64,000 bases of DNA from contig CM077115.1 in NCBI GenBank assembly GCA_039619475.1, positions 552,442,826 through 552,506,825 on the forward strand. Direction: 5' to 3'. This document shows positions 10,860-23,444 of the stretch, one piece after another; the stretch's first letter is position 1, and every line of letters starts with the position of its first letter. Below the pieces are notes generated by a model. That model had not been told where the DNA came from and did no database searches. It saw only the letters and a program-made list of their open reading frames with translations. The translations under genes were made by a program, and so were the position numbers. Source of the DNA: Icerya purchasi. Lineage: Eukaryota > Arthropoda > Insecta > Hemiptera > Monophlebidae.

Positions 10860-13180
10860 ACGTTCTTGTTAAATTTATTGTTTTAAAAATATACACATAA
10901 TCACTTAAAAAATTGCTTTATAATATATACTCCGCGTTAAATTTTCCCATTGTGTCTTGTGTTATTAATCAATAATTTTTCGAAAATATTATCGGTCGAT
11001 TTTTTTTATAAACTTAAAACTAGGAAATTGCGTCAAAGAATTGCCCAATTTGGATGCGGCTGGTTCGGGATTGATCGGTAATTACTGTACCATAATGTAG
11101 GGATGAATACAAAAAAAAAATGAATTCTAGAAAGCTATATCAAAGCGAAGCGGAAGTGAGCAAAGGCCAAAGTTAAACTAGACTGGTTAATAGGGCGACA
11201 CTCGACGCTGATCATTTAACCCGATGAGCAGGACCAGCACCCTTTCTTGCTACACGCTTTCTTTCGGCAAAGGGTAAAATTCACGTTCTCGGAAAACTCG
11301 GAGACGGCGTAAAATGCACGGCACCTGATGATGGTAACGGTTCACATTACGGCTTTTATTTTCGCTCTAACTGAAAACGCTTAGGCGGTTGTTGTCTAGC
11401 CAGCTGCGCGGTTTGTCCACTTTTTTTCAGTCTCAACGCATTCTATGACGTCATCTCCTATCGCGATCTTCATACTTACAGCGAATGTCTGAAAAAATGA
11501 TCGATTCAAAAAGGCTCTAATCTCGTTAGTTGAGAGTGCTTTGATTTGAACATTACCTGATTTTTATTTTTGTGGCACCTTCTCCGACACCGGGATCATA
11601 GTTGAACGTTTTTCTTTCTGAATTCATAAATAAACCGCGTATGAAAAACACCTTTTTTATTAACAATGCCAAAACATCTGGGAAACAACACATATGTTTA
11701 AGTTTGTTTTTTTTTGCCCCTCCCCCTCCTAATGGGTTTGTCAACGCGAACATTGGCTCAAGAACTGAGAAAAGGAGAGAAGAAAGAGAATCAGATTTTT
11801 ATACGACGGGAAATATCCAAAAAGAATGTATTGGATGGCAGAAGGAGAAGGAAGGGAAAGAAGGAAAGAATAAACGCAGTGCTGTAGGAAGTACGCTGCT
11901 AGAAGAGCATTCGAACATTATATGATCAGGGTTACATAAAAAGTGACTGTTGAGGAATGTAGAGGACAATGTGGAGATGGCGCGATATGCTTACGATTAA
12001 ATTTAGTCTAAAAATGTACACGCGCATATGAAAATCATACATGGTGCGTTCAAAAATTTCCGGGACCACGTTAATAAAAAAAAAACAAATACACGATGAA
12101 ATTTTATTACCTAGCATTCAACATATTATTATATTCCTTCAAAGTTCGTCCAACAAACAACCTCGAGAAACAAAGCAATTCGAGAAATTTTAGCAGATGG
12201 TGCTTTCATGTTGGAAAAGGTAATAATTTTTCTGAAAAAGGATAAACACATCTTTAATAGCATTTAAGACAGAATACATGCGGGAGTTTTTGGCCATTGT
12301 AACTAAATATGTAGCGATTAAAAAACGAAAAAAAAATTTAAAGTGTCCATTTAAAATAAAATAACGCGCAGAAGAAACTGCGTTTACATTAAAAACTTTT
12401 TTGAGGCTTTATACCGAAAAATGATATTAGCTTGTTTTGATATTTAAAATTTTTCCCTGTTGTATGTTCAACTTAAGATATGATTTAAAACTCCTTTTAC
12501 ATGCGCAAATATGAACTTTCCGTGTATAAAGAAAATGGCAAATATTTGAACCGTCACGTCCAAAATTAGACTCTCGGCAGCCTCCCGAAATGCCACACAC
12601 ATACGATAATATTATATATTAAATTTAAAAAAAAAAGAAAAGTTACATGAATTAATCAAATTTTAATTTTTTTTCTATAAAGGAATTTCGCAAGAGGAAT
12701 TTTTTATTTTCGACATATGCGGCCAGGCTGCAGCCATAATGAGGCTGACTTCGAAAACCCTGATAGCAAATGAGCTCCAAGAAGAAAAATGATGAATGTG
12801 CACAAATAGATATATTTTTTAAAGAAGAAGAAGTAGGGAAAACACAGCTAAATAGAATACGGATGGTAAATATTTTATCCGGAAAAAATGAACGGACGAG
12901 AAATTGTGTAAAACGATTCAATACAGCACGATTTTAATGAAAAATACGCAGATTTAAATATTCCGGCCCGCCCGGAGAATACTGCCGTCCTACAGGTGAA
13001 TTATTAAAGCTAGAAAACCAATCTCCGGTTAAAAAAAAAAGAATTTTTTTTTTTAATGTGGACTATATAGGCTTATAATTAATTATATCGCATGTCTCTT
13101 TCTTTTTCCGAGTCCCCGGTATATTATCGTAAATGTTGATGAGAACGATCGGACTATTGAATTTGGGGGGATTGATACTG
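10860..13180. other. Region with no recognised gene
   Basis: Mixed AT-rich DNA. The ORF at 11602-11925 (+) is low complexity (Lys/Glu/Arg-rich tail) and overlaps a minus-strand frame; neither has a motif. A GTGCGTTCAAAAATTTCCGG run at 12042-12061 resembles the end of a mariner-type element, but no transposase is seen. Confidence 0.4.
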
Positions 13181-13189
13181 GTACTGAAA

Positions 13190-13635
13190 AATTATTAAAA
13201 GTATCACGATACGGCCATTTCGATCCACTGCTGCATGTAGGCAATTCCCTGGTGGGATAAGTTGGCCTACTCTCCCGTGTTGGCCAGCAAATTGAGAGAT
13301 GCATTTTATACCTGCTGCCGCCAGGTTTTCATGGTTAATACGCGACGGTAGTGAAGACGCGACACTAGTAACTGATTGCAATCGTTCGTTATAGCGTTAC
13401 AAATGCCGCCCTATTTATGTTTTGCCTGCTATATGTACATTCAATAACGCGCATATGGTAGTAAACGTGGTGCTTTGCCATTGACTTCCATATGATTCTA
13501 TTAGCGGTTATTTAATTATTTTATAGTTTTTCTGTAATAATTTCTGTCGTCACTCGAGATCGAACTCAAGACATCCGTAACGGAATTCGAGTACTCTAGG
13601 AGAACTAGGCTAACGCGACGACATAGCATCAATAA
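13190..13635 (-). mobile_element. tRNA-headed SINE, copy 1 (minus)
   Basis: In minus sense: a head with TTAGCCTAGTTCTCCTAGAG (box A position) and TTGAGTTCGATCTCG (box B), then ACGACAGAAATTATTACAG and a body TAACCGCTAATAG...GGAAGTCAATGG. The same head-linker-body order is found at 62073-62450, and the body again at 41640-41860. It has no coding capacity and depends on LINE proteins. Confidence 0.65.
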
Positions 13636-13639
13636 CGAT

Positions 13640-14590
13640 TAGTAGTTTTCGCTACGTATAAGGCAATCACTCGCAGACTACGTGAATTATCCACACGAAC
13701 ATTCAACTTGTCTGTCGACTAAAACAATCGAACATTTATCAGTTTCTAAGTTGTTGTTCCGTATTAAAAAAAAAATCGTTAATTTTTTCATGTAACTTTG
13801 AGTTCGTCAGATTAATTTAACTCGGAATGCCGCGATAATAGAAACTAGGTAGACGGCTGTTCCCGGTGATTTAAGACGTTCCCTATATACTTGGTTGATC
13901 GAATAGTATTAATTCCGACCGATAAAGTAACTATCTCTTCCATAGTCATCACTTGCTATGCTATTTTTCTAATTTCTCCCTATTTGTACATACAGTGTAC
14001 GTTCCCACTCTCAACACCCGTCCCTATATTTATACAGTATTTTTAATTTTCTGACTTATCCCATACCTCCCTTTTAAAGTAGTGTTTTCCAATGAGTAGG
14101 GTATAAAATCAGACTCCCTTTTGCAAAACATTTCTAGCTATGGTTTTGGTTTTGTTATATATTAACAACACACAGAACTGACACGACTTTCACCGTTGAA
14201 TTAGACAATGATAACGCACGTAAGCGTATAGAATTTTTCGAATAATGCTCGTGGCTCTATCTTTCGTTTATTCTATAAACTGTAGCGAAACTTAATTAGA
14301 ATAAGAAACCTATTCTGAAAACTGAACGGCCGAGATGACCGATTTTTCCTTTCCGGAACGAACTTCGCCGGATCTAGATTGAACAGTGTGACTCTTGCAA
14401 TCCTTTGTGTAAACTTAAGATTTACAGCATATTCACTTAAAACCGCTTACATCTCTTTTACTCGATGCGTAGAAGAACATCGATGAACGTAAATGAGAAA
14501 GAATTTTCGAACCGCCCATGTACGACTTTTATCGCTAGAAGGCTAATTTTAATCAGTATTTGATGTTCTATTCCAGTTTTTAATATATGT
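13640..14590. other. Region with no recognised gene
   Basis: AT-rich mixed DNA without an ORF above 60 codons and without a recognised repeat. Confidence 0.45.
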
Positions 14591-14599
14591 CCAATCAGC

Positions 14600-14945
14600 A
14601 ACTGACGTCATATTCGTCACCCCATAGCACATATTAAACTCACCCATCCACAATTCTATCGAAATAACTCACAATTATATAATCTCTTATTATCCTCTTA
14701 CATTTTTCTCGAATGCAAAATATTGTCCGCTTCAGTGCCATTACAATCCATCATCTTTTCCAAATCTCCTTACACCTCAACCCAGTTTGTCTTAGTACCG
14801 TAATTTTGTAATTTTGTAATTTTGTAATTAAGCATTTGTCTGTGTACCGATTAATATGTATTAGGCTATACAGTTATATGTAGTGCTGGCAATAGTTTAG
14901 TATACACGGGTTTTGCAATGAAATAAGATAAAATAAAATAAAAGG
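14600..14945 (+). repeat. Possible LINE 3' UTR with ATAAAA tail
   Basis: Contains a TTTTGTAATTTTGTAATT tandem at 14804-14829 and ends in a TAAGATAAAATAAAATAAAA tail at 14925-14944, a style common at LINE 3' ends. No coding remnant is readable, so class is uncertain. Confidence 0.35.
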
Positions 14946-14949
14946 TTTT

Positions 14950-16190
14950 AAGATGAACAAAACCGGCGAATATCGCTGCAGAGTTTTTTAATAAAGGCGT
15001 TCCAATATCTTCGTGTGATATATTTTCCTTTTTTTGCTTTCCCGAAAAAAAAGTTAATATCGAAGAATGGCTTTGTATTTTGCAGTTATTGCTACTATAT
15101 TAACTGCAAAATACATACATGTCGCACAATAATGAATGAAATATCACGATTTTTTTACGGACAACAATCTTCTTTCTAATTAGTGATGACGTCATAAATT
15201 TGTAGCAAAATTATCTATCTTTAATTTTTCTGCTTTAAATACATATTTTGTTTTTGTATCCTGTTGTTATCGTTAACATTATTATTCGTTTCGTCTCAGT
15301 TTCAGCTGGTATTTTTTTGTATGTCGGTGAAGCAAGTTTTCATTCAGAAAACTAAGTAGCTAGAAAATATCGTTGTATTATTCGCATATACATGTACGTG
15401 TAATGTTCTCCGTGGTTGCTTTTTGCAACTAAAGTGTTTGCAGAAATTTCAATTTACGAATTTTTAAAATTTCTCTACTATTCTTCCAAAAAGTTTTCAT
15501 CATTATCAGAATAATGTTTCTTTCAGAGCCGGCTTATTTTGATTTCCAGATTTCTGTATTTAAGTAGCTGTTCCTTGATGTTAACTCCTGCTGCTTTTGT
15601 AACATCTATTTATGGACAGTTGTTTTCATTTTCGATTACTATTAGATGTGCAGAGCGTTATGATATAAATGTTTACCATTTTTTGCAAAATCTCGTAATA
15701 TTTTGCCTTTATTATTTTCTATTACTCTTTTTCCATTCGATGTTGGCAAGAGTTTATCTCTGTAAAAAATTAGGTCACATATATCCTCTTGATAAGGTTG
15801 TCGTGGATTCTGAAATTAAGCTTTTCACGATGTGTACTTAAGGTTCTAATGGATCTAAAGTTCCTTTCTGTCTGCGATCCGCTTTTACTTTCCCCTAGAT
15901 AATTCTCTGCTATAAACCAACATTCAGTTTCAGAGTAGGTATAAACCTGAATCCAAGTAGTATCGATAACCTATTATGACACGATCACTAGGCTACCGCG
16001 CTACCTACAATTGTATTCTTTTCATATACTATAACCGGCGCATTTATTTTGCCAGCTTGTTGTAGCTTTATAGGAATAACGCCTTTATATGATTTTACTG
16101 CATTCACGTATTAGACGATGCGCGATATATAGTTTCATCTTTTGTTTGATAGAGCCTATGCACACTGCCCTTTTTCATCTTTTATGATTT
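14950..16190. other. Region with no recognised gene
   Basis: AT-rich. The 100-codon frame at 15539-15841 is hydrophobic and has no motif; I read it as chance. Confidence 0.4.
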
Positions 16191-16192
16191 TT

Positions 16193-16595
16193 ACAAGGAG
16201 ACCCTACGGTCCCGGGGAAACAAATTTCAATGATTTTTGGTGGAGTGTGTGTAAAATATTAAGATGCGATACTTAAATATAGTCGGGAAAAATTAGCTTA
16301 AAGTTTCCCCAACACTTTACGTATAGATTATAGGTAAGTTATATGATTTTTCTGCGGCGTAAGTGGTCACGTTCATGACGCGTACACTCGCATGCGCGGG
16401 TTAAAATCTTGCTGTGCGCGCACATATACTTTTTTCTTTTTTTTTTCCCCATATGAATATTTATAATTAATTCATTCATTAGAAAAGTAAATAAATAATT
16501 TATTTATTCATACATTTATTTTTTTACTATTTATTTATTTTTTCAGTGCTTTTTTATTATTCATTTCGTTAATTTAATTTCTCCTGTTCCGGTAG
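16193..16595 (+). mobile_element. Second tRNA-headed SINE-like family, copy A
   Basis: A 150-bp leader (AAGGAGACCCTACGG...), then a tRNA-like head with GCGTAAGTGGTCACGTT (box A type) and GCGGGTTAAAATCTTGC (box B type), then GCTGTGCGCGCA and a T-rich tail with TTTATTTATTTTTTCAGTGC. Copy B at 16840-17266 is the same in inverse orientation. Confidence 0.6.
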
Positions 16596-16599
16596 AAAT

Positions 16600-16730
16600 T
16601 AAACTTGAATAAATAATAAAAAGCACTGAAAAAATCTATAAGTAATAAAAAAATAAATGAATGAGTAAATAAATAAATTATAAGTATTCGCGTATAAATA
16701 AAAAAAAAAAAAATGTTCACAGCTAGATCA
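16600..16730 (-). mobile_element. Second SINE-like family, copy C (3' part only)
   Basis: In minus sense it starts within the box B region (GATCTAGCTGTGAACA) and continues into the T-rich tail with TTTTTTCAGTGC. It forms a hairpin with the tail of copy A at 16440-16595. Confidence 0.5.
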
Positions 16731-16839
16731 ATCTTTAACTATCGTAAATAAAAATTAAAATACAGTTTTTTTTTTTTTTTTTATTAGATTCAAATAGTAT
16801 AATAACTTTAATGAAAAGTAAAATTATAAAAGTATTAGA

Positions 16840-17266
16840 CACGGAATAGTAGAAATGAAATTTACAATAAAAAGTCATCGAAAAAATCAATGAGTAATAA
16901 AAAAATAAACGAATGAGTAAATAAATTATTTATTTACTTTTTTTAATAAATAAACTAATTATAAAAATACTTATATAAAAGAAAAGAAAAAAAAAAGTGC
17001 GCACAGCTGGATTTGAACCCGACGAGTGTGTATGCCTTGTGAACGTTATCAGTTGTGCCGCGCGGCATTTTCAAACGAATTATTATATAACTTACATGCA
17101 ACCTATACATAAAGTGTTGGGAAAACTTTAAGTTCGTTTTTCTCAACTATATTTCAGTATTACATCTTAATATTTTACACGTAGTATACCCGCATGGTAT
17201 ACTATCGCTCCACAAAAAATTACTGAAATTCAATTCCCCAAGGCCGTAGACTTTCCTTGTTGTTAG
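16840..17266 (-). mobile_element. Second tRNA-headed SINE-like family, copy B
   Basis: In minus sense: AAAGTCTACGGCCTTGGGGA leader, TAAAATATTAAGATG, CGCGGCACAACTGATAACGT (box A type), GTCGGGTTCAAATCCAGC (box B type) and GCTGTGCGCAC, then T-rich tail. Same layout as copy A. Confidence 0.62.
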
Positions 17267-17269
17267 ACA

Positions 17270-18655
17270 TTTTCTCTGTGCGAAGGTATTTTCTCTCACC
17301 TCCACTGAACCGTTCCTTAAAGTTACATTTTCATTGTTCTAGCTACCGTGGCACACAGTTGGTTAGTTAATTGTGTTTCGTTCAGGTAGGATATCCCGCT
17401 GCCCCATATTGTAACTTACAAAATTTTCACTTGCATTGAACTAATGTCCACATTTGACGTACCTGCGAAAAAAAAATCGATAAGTTCCGATTGTTTTTAG
17501 AAACCTCTTCTCCAGTTTAACTCTTTTTAGTATTTTGTTCAGAATTTTCGCTGATGTATTTATTTAAATTTTTTTCCTACCATTCGCTAAATACAGGTAT
17601 AACGGGTAAACCGCTATGATTTTTCCGGGTCGTTGTGATCTGTCAACATCGCTTTTTGCGTATAAGGTGTTTCATGTATGTTTAGCATTTTACCGGGTTT
17701 TTTTTTGTCTATCTTCTCTATTTCATTAACGATCTCCATTTAAAATGTTTAATAAATGTGATTGCCCAAGTGTTTTAAAACTGTACCGGGCTACATTTAC
17801 TTTTAATTTAACGGAACTTTTCGAACCGGCGAACGTATTCTTTCCGAATTAGTTATCTTCTTTTATATAGCGGAATAGAATCTGTCTCCAGAATAACCCG
17901 AACTTTCGTGATTAACTCTGATGATTTGTTAATGCTCTCTTCGATTTTCTCTATTTTTGTTTCTTTAATTTTACCTCTCTCGAACAGTTTCATATGTTGA
18001 ATATTTTCGTTAATCTTTTATTTTTTAAATACGGCTTAAATTTTATCGCTTTACATGCGTATAGCGAAATAATTTTTCCTTTTTCAGTATTTCAAGTCTA
18101 CTTAATAATGTGCATGTGTACACTTCAAGTAGCACGGTAAAAAAAAAAAAAAAAAGGAAGTCTCTTCGTAGCAACAGAGAAACATTTAAAGGGAATTAAG
18201 AGGTATTTTCAGGGTTATGCTGAATTATATTATTAGAAAGGTAATTAACAGCACTTATTTGTGACGAGTGTTGACTGTGATAAAGCTCAAAGTTTTGTTT
18301 AAATAAAGAGATAATGCAATCGTGCGGTCTTTAAAAGTTATCAGTACTGAAGGGAAACACGTGCTATTTCATAAATTAGTTTAATAATTCATTCATTTAT
18401 TTTTTCACTACTACACCATCGAAAAGTTGTTGCAACATTTTACATTAATTTTTTTATTCTTTTGTTGTTGTATATCTTTCATTAGAAAGCCGCGAAACAG
18501 AAATAAATACTATTTAAAGTAGTTTTTTTTTTTTTTTTTTTAATGTACATTCCGTGTGTAAAAAAGAGTAATATGATCGACGTAAAATAGTCAATTCTGA
18601 ACTTGTGTCTTTTCACACCAAAAAGTGTGTGTGTGTGTGCCATTATTTAATCTAA
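17270..18655. other. Region with no recognised gene
   Basis: AT-rich with homopolymer runs (poly(A) 18139-18154, poly(T) 18523-18541) and a short (GT)n at 18627-18639. No gene or clear repeat unit seen. Confidence 0.45.
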
Positions 18656-18659
18656 TAAT

Positions 18660-18964
18660 AAAATGTTTGCTTCCTATACTGCTATTTTTACTGATTATTC
18701 CGGAACACCCGCGGGCACTGGAGTTGCTTTCATAGCCCCATCATTTAAGTATTCCGGGTTTTTCTAGTTGTTTTCTTTCTGCTCCATATACCCCCGCGGA
18801 AACTATCCTTCGTTCTATCCTTTTATCATTATTTCCACTAATGATATTAATAAATTCATGTTAGTCTTCGATTCTAACAGTGTGTTCTAATGGCCACTTT
18901 CTTTCCAATTCCTTCACGTACCGCAGATTACATAGTTTTTCTTATTCGTCCCTCTCGTTTGTAG

Positions 18965-19031
<67 letters not shown>

Positions 19032-19510
19032 GTTGTCCCTATAAATCAATTTTTTTGCGAATTCGTGGTTATGTCGGCATTGTGGAGGGAATGAAAAAGT
19101 TAATGTATACTAGTTCGGTTCGCAATTTAGGCTGGTCATTTCTATCTAAATCTTATGATATGAATATTCTTTTCAAAAATTGTCACCTCAAAACCTCAAA
19201 CTACTGCATGATATCCCTCTCTCATTTTTCAACCCCGTGAGTCCTTTTGTCGTACTATTCAACCTAACTTTCCATCCTACTCTTGGTATTACAACTTTAC
19301 TCATCTCTCTCGTTTTCGCTTTCCTGCTGTCTATATCCACTGAGCGCTTCTTTTATTTACAACTGCTGAACCTTGGTTTGCCTACGTGCCTTATAGTGCT
19401 TCGTTTATTCCTTCATTTCCACCGCCCGCTATCATCTTATATATCATGTTTTATTTCTTCTATTTCCCAAAATATTCAGTTTTAATTTAATTTTTTTCCT
19501 TTTTTCTTTT
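18660..19510 (+). pseudogene. LINE RNase H relic interrupted by a (TA)n tract
   Basis: Readable start of RNase H (AIFTDYSGTPAGTGVAF, about 18684-18735), then a (TA)n run at 18966-19029, then RIRGYVGIVEGMKKLM (19058-19105), which matches the IPGHxGIEGNExVD motif of the RNase H domain in the 1169 copy. Same family as 1169-2030. Confidence 0.6.
18966..19029. repeat. (TA)n microsatellite, 32 units
   Basis: Pure alternating TA over 64 bases inside the LINE relic. The length probably varies between individuals. Confidence 0.95.
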
Positions 19511-19639
19511 TCTTAGTAATATAATGTCACGCTGGGTAATACACTCGGTTTGCGAGCCCCCCCCATACACAAAAAAAATTACGTTTTGTTCAAATGGGAT
19601 TTATAAATAAAATAAAATCGTAAACATATAACAAATGTT

Positions 19640-19649
19640 TGAAATAAAT

Positions 19650-19653
<4 letters not shown>
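19640..19653. repeat. Target-site duplication of the I-type LINE, left copy
   Basis: TGAAATAAATATAA, next to the poly(A) end of the minus-strand element; identical to 26955-26968. Confidence 0.85.
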
Positions 19654-19680
<27 letters not shown>

Positions 19681-19721
19681 GGCCCAGCTCGCACCTTTTG
19701 GCCATTAATCCTCGTTTCCAG

Positions 19722-22700
19722 TTATATTTCCATTTTCGTATCTTTTATATATTTATACAGACGCCTGCATTCATACGAATATGGCTGTTCTACAATTTCT
19801 AACACTGTCAGTGGCAATGTATACCGACTCGTCAATAGGCACCTAATGAGGCTCCTTCTTTCCTCTTCGTATTCTACGCACTGCCATACTAGATGCTCCA
19901 AACTTCCGATTTCTCCGCAGTTTTCGCAGGCCTCATCATTTAATATACCCCATTGAAAAAGTTTATTCGGAGTCCGATAATGTTCCACTCTTAATCTACT
20001 TATACACGTAATATAATCTCTCTCTAAATCACAGTCAGAGAACCATGTTCGTCGGAAGTTGCCCCTATTAATCATATAATATTTTTTTCCTTTCTGTATA
20101 CTACTTTCTTTATAATTCGCATTCCATCTTTCGTACATCCTATTTTTTATTTCCATCCGATACTCTTCCCAACTTAATTTAATTAGCTGCCGTCTACCGG
20201 TACGTGATCTAGTTAATGCGTCCGCCATTTCATTTCCCCATATACCTGCATGCCCAGGTACCCATTTAAATTTAACCGTAACTTTTTGTCGATCTAATTT
20301 ATATACTAACCTTCTAATCTTAGCTTCAATGTTATACATCTTCCTGGGGTTTATGTTACTTAATTTGCTTAATACCGCCAGAGAGTCCGAAACTATCAGA
20401 ATTTTTTTTTCTCTATCCCTCCTCAATTGTTCCAGTGCCATTCCAATTGCGTATAGTTCCACCATAAATGATGATCCAACATATGCAAATTGATGCACTC
20501 TTGACACATTTTTCTCTGGGTAATAGAATGCCGAGGCGTAATGTTCCGCTTTCCTGTCCACTGATCCATCTGTAAAAATTATTTCATAATCCCCGTAACT
20601 TTCGTATATCTTTTCCTTAAATTGTACATTATTACTTTTGTTATCTAGTCTTTCGATGTCTTTTCCTATATCGACCTTCAACGGTGTCCAACACTCCTCC
20701 CATTCCATACTATACACTTGAGACTTGAGGTTGCTTACTATGTTTAAGTGCCCCCATTCCTTACAACTGTTGATGAGCGGATTAGGAGGCCTATTTTCCC
20801 AATATCTGCATTGCTTAGAGTTGTTTGTACTACGTATATTTCCCATAATCGGGTGATATCTCTGTTCTTTGATTTTTAAGAAAAATTTATCTGATATGTA
20901 CCTCATGCGATATTCTATCGGAGGTTCCGCTGTTTCTGCTAATATACAATGTGTTGGTGCCGACTTCATTGCTCCGAGACAAACTCTCACTGCTTTACTT
21001 TGTATTGTCTGAATTTTTTTAAATTTACTTTTACTAATGTTGATAAAGGTGGATATATAGTCTATATGGGATCTTATTAATGCTCTATAAATATTTAACA
21101 TATTACTCGGGTGGGCCCCCCCATTTTATTCCCGCTATTGCACGCAATAGATTTGTACCCTTCTTGCACTTCTGTTGTAAATACCTAATTTCATTCGTCC
21201 AGCTCATTTTTCCATCGAATATTACTCCCAAATATTTGCATGAGGGTTTAAATTGTACAGATTTATTATTTAACTTTATTAAGGGAGAACTTACCATTCT
21301 TCTCCTAGTAAATATTACTCCTTGCGTTTTCATTACATTAATTTGCAATCTTAAATCACTTAAAATGTTTTGTATTTCCAATATTGCTTTTTGAATTTTT
21401 TCAATTGCATGATTTTGTGTTGCTGCAGAGGCATAGACCACTATATCATCCGCGTATTGCACCACTCTAATGTATTTTCTTTGTACTCGATCCGTCTCAT
21501 GTGTATATATAGTGAACAGCAAAGGACTTAGAATGCTGCCCTGCGGTAATCCTTTCCCGGACCACACCGCGTCGTGTATTTTTTGGTTGAATCGTGCGAT
21601 CAATTTTCTGCCATTATAATAATTATATATCCACCGTGACACTACATAAGATACCCCTACTTTCTGTAACTGTTTTATTAATATTGGTAAATCTACATTG
21701 TCGTAAGCTGCCTTTATATCTATAAAAATGGCCATAGTATACCAATTTTTAGCTAACATTTATGAAATATCCATTGTAAATTTAGTTAACGCTTCCCTAG
21801 TTCCTGAATCTTTTCTAAATCCATACTGTACTTTTGGAAATTTATTTTTTTTAAAAATCCACCACGTTATTCTTTCTTTTATAATGCTCTCTAAGGTCTT
21901 CCCAACACATGATAATAACGCTACTGGCCTGTAAGACTGATAATTATTCGGTTGTTTATTTGGCTTAATAATAGGACATACGAAGTGCTCTTTCCACGAA
22001 AAGGGACAAATCCCCCCTAGTAGTGATAAATTAAAAATATCTAACAGTATCTTTCTGCCTTCTGTTGGAAGAAGTCTTAATGCCTCGTACGGAATACCAT
22101 CTACCCCAACACTTGTATTTTTTTTATGATGTAAAGAGTTTTCTAATTCTTCCATAGTAATTTTTTTATTGAAAAATTGATCATTATTATTACAATATAC
22201 GTTCAACAAAACATTAGAAGTATCCACCGGACTCTCGAACTGTTCCATAAATTCTTTTATTCAATTTATATTTTCCTTGCAATTAGAGACTACTTCTGGC
22301 TTTTTGAACCATTTAATCCTCTGCCTCATCTCTCTTATGCTTATCTGCGGTCCAATTTTATTACAGTATTTTTGCCATTCTTTCTTTTTAATATTCTTAA
22401 TATATTTTTTCGTGATGGCTTGTTGTTTTTTATAATTTATGTAGTTCTGCATTGAAGGCTCCCTATTAAATCTATGCAGGGCAGCTCTTCTTAATGCTAC
22501 GAACCTATTACATTCTTCGTTCCACCATGTCTGGTAACGTTCTTTTTCTTTTGTTCTATTTCTTTGATTATCTTTATAGGCACTGTAATTAATTGTGTTT
22601 TGTATCATACCCGCAAATTCGTTAGCTAAATTGTTACAAGATGTGGCAGCGATTTCGTCTCTGCAGTAATCTTTTAATTTATCATTTATTGCCATTTTAT

Positions 22701-23444
22701 ATTTCTGCCAGTCTATCCTATTCATTGACACTGTCTGGTGGTTACTTCCATGCTCAATTTTATTTCTCTTAAATTCTACTCTTTTAATTTTCGTTATTAT
22801 TGGGTAGTGGTCACTTCCGATAGGATCTGATAAGACTTCATAATCCAACTTAGTGGCAAAATTTGCAGAAGATAATATTAAATCTAAGTTATTATTTTCC
22901 CTACCATAACCTGCAATATGTGTTGGTTGGTCTATATTAATTACATATAGTTGTTGCTTATTTATAAATTCTTCCAGGTATTTTCCCTCTGTATTTATTC
23001 TCGTACATCCCCATGCTGTATGCAAGGCATTGAAATCCCCCATTATTATACAAGGCTTTTTCATATCGCGAGTAATCACTTCCCACTCTGACACTGTTGT
23101 TTTATGTCCTGGGGGACAATACACTAAACATATCTCCAACTGAATCCTATTAATAATTACCGACATTCTTAAAGACTGCACCTTATTTTCTGTTTGCCTA
23201 ATGCTAATCGAATCTTGGACGTAGGTAATTGAATTGTGAATTAATATAACCCTCCATCTCTACCATGTTTCCTGTCGAACCGTATAATCTTATACGTATG
23301 CATTTTGTACACTTGATTTTCTTGTAACCAAGTTTCGCATAGACCACAAATTTTAACGTCATGTATTTTGAGCGCTCTCTTTAATTCTTCATGATTTGAG
23401 TAAATGCCTCTGCAGTTCCATAACATTATATTTAAGTTTTCCAT
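19722..23444 (-). pseudogene. ORF2 (endonuclease-RT-RNase H) of the I-type LINE, with frameshifts and stops
   Basis: Domains in order: APE-type endonuclease (NIMLWNCRGI, CETW, IMGDFNALHTAWGC, SDHYPI; 23444 to about 22700), reverse transcriptase (YRPVALLSCVGKTLE, FIDIKAAYDNV, GLPQGSILSPLLF, VQYADDIVVYA; about 22000-21400), RNase H (IIFTDGSVD, VELYAIGMALE, VSDSLAV, KWVPGHAGIWGNEMADAL; about 20620-20210) and a C-terminal Cys/His motif (CENCGEIGSLEHLVWQC). Breaks seen: a one-base loss near 23245, in-frame stops at 22261-22263 and 21760-21762, and an extra G in the G-run near 21115. Catalytic motifs are otherwise intact, so decay is moderate. Confidence 0.92.

Noticed and set aside
11602..11925. 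107-codon ORF with Lys/Glu-rich tail
   Set aside because: Low-complexity composition and an antisense ORF over the same DNA; no motif.
16331..16440. Functional tRNA gene
   Set aside because: Box A and box B types are present, but the acceptor stem does not close and a similar head occurs in an inverted copy; this is a SINE head.
21080..22455. Plus-strand ORFs of 68-104 codons within the I-type LINE
   Set aside because: Antisense shadows of ORF2 with no motif.
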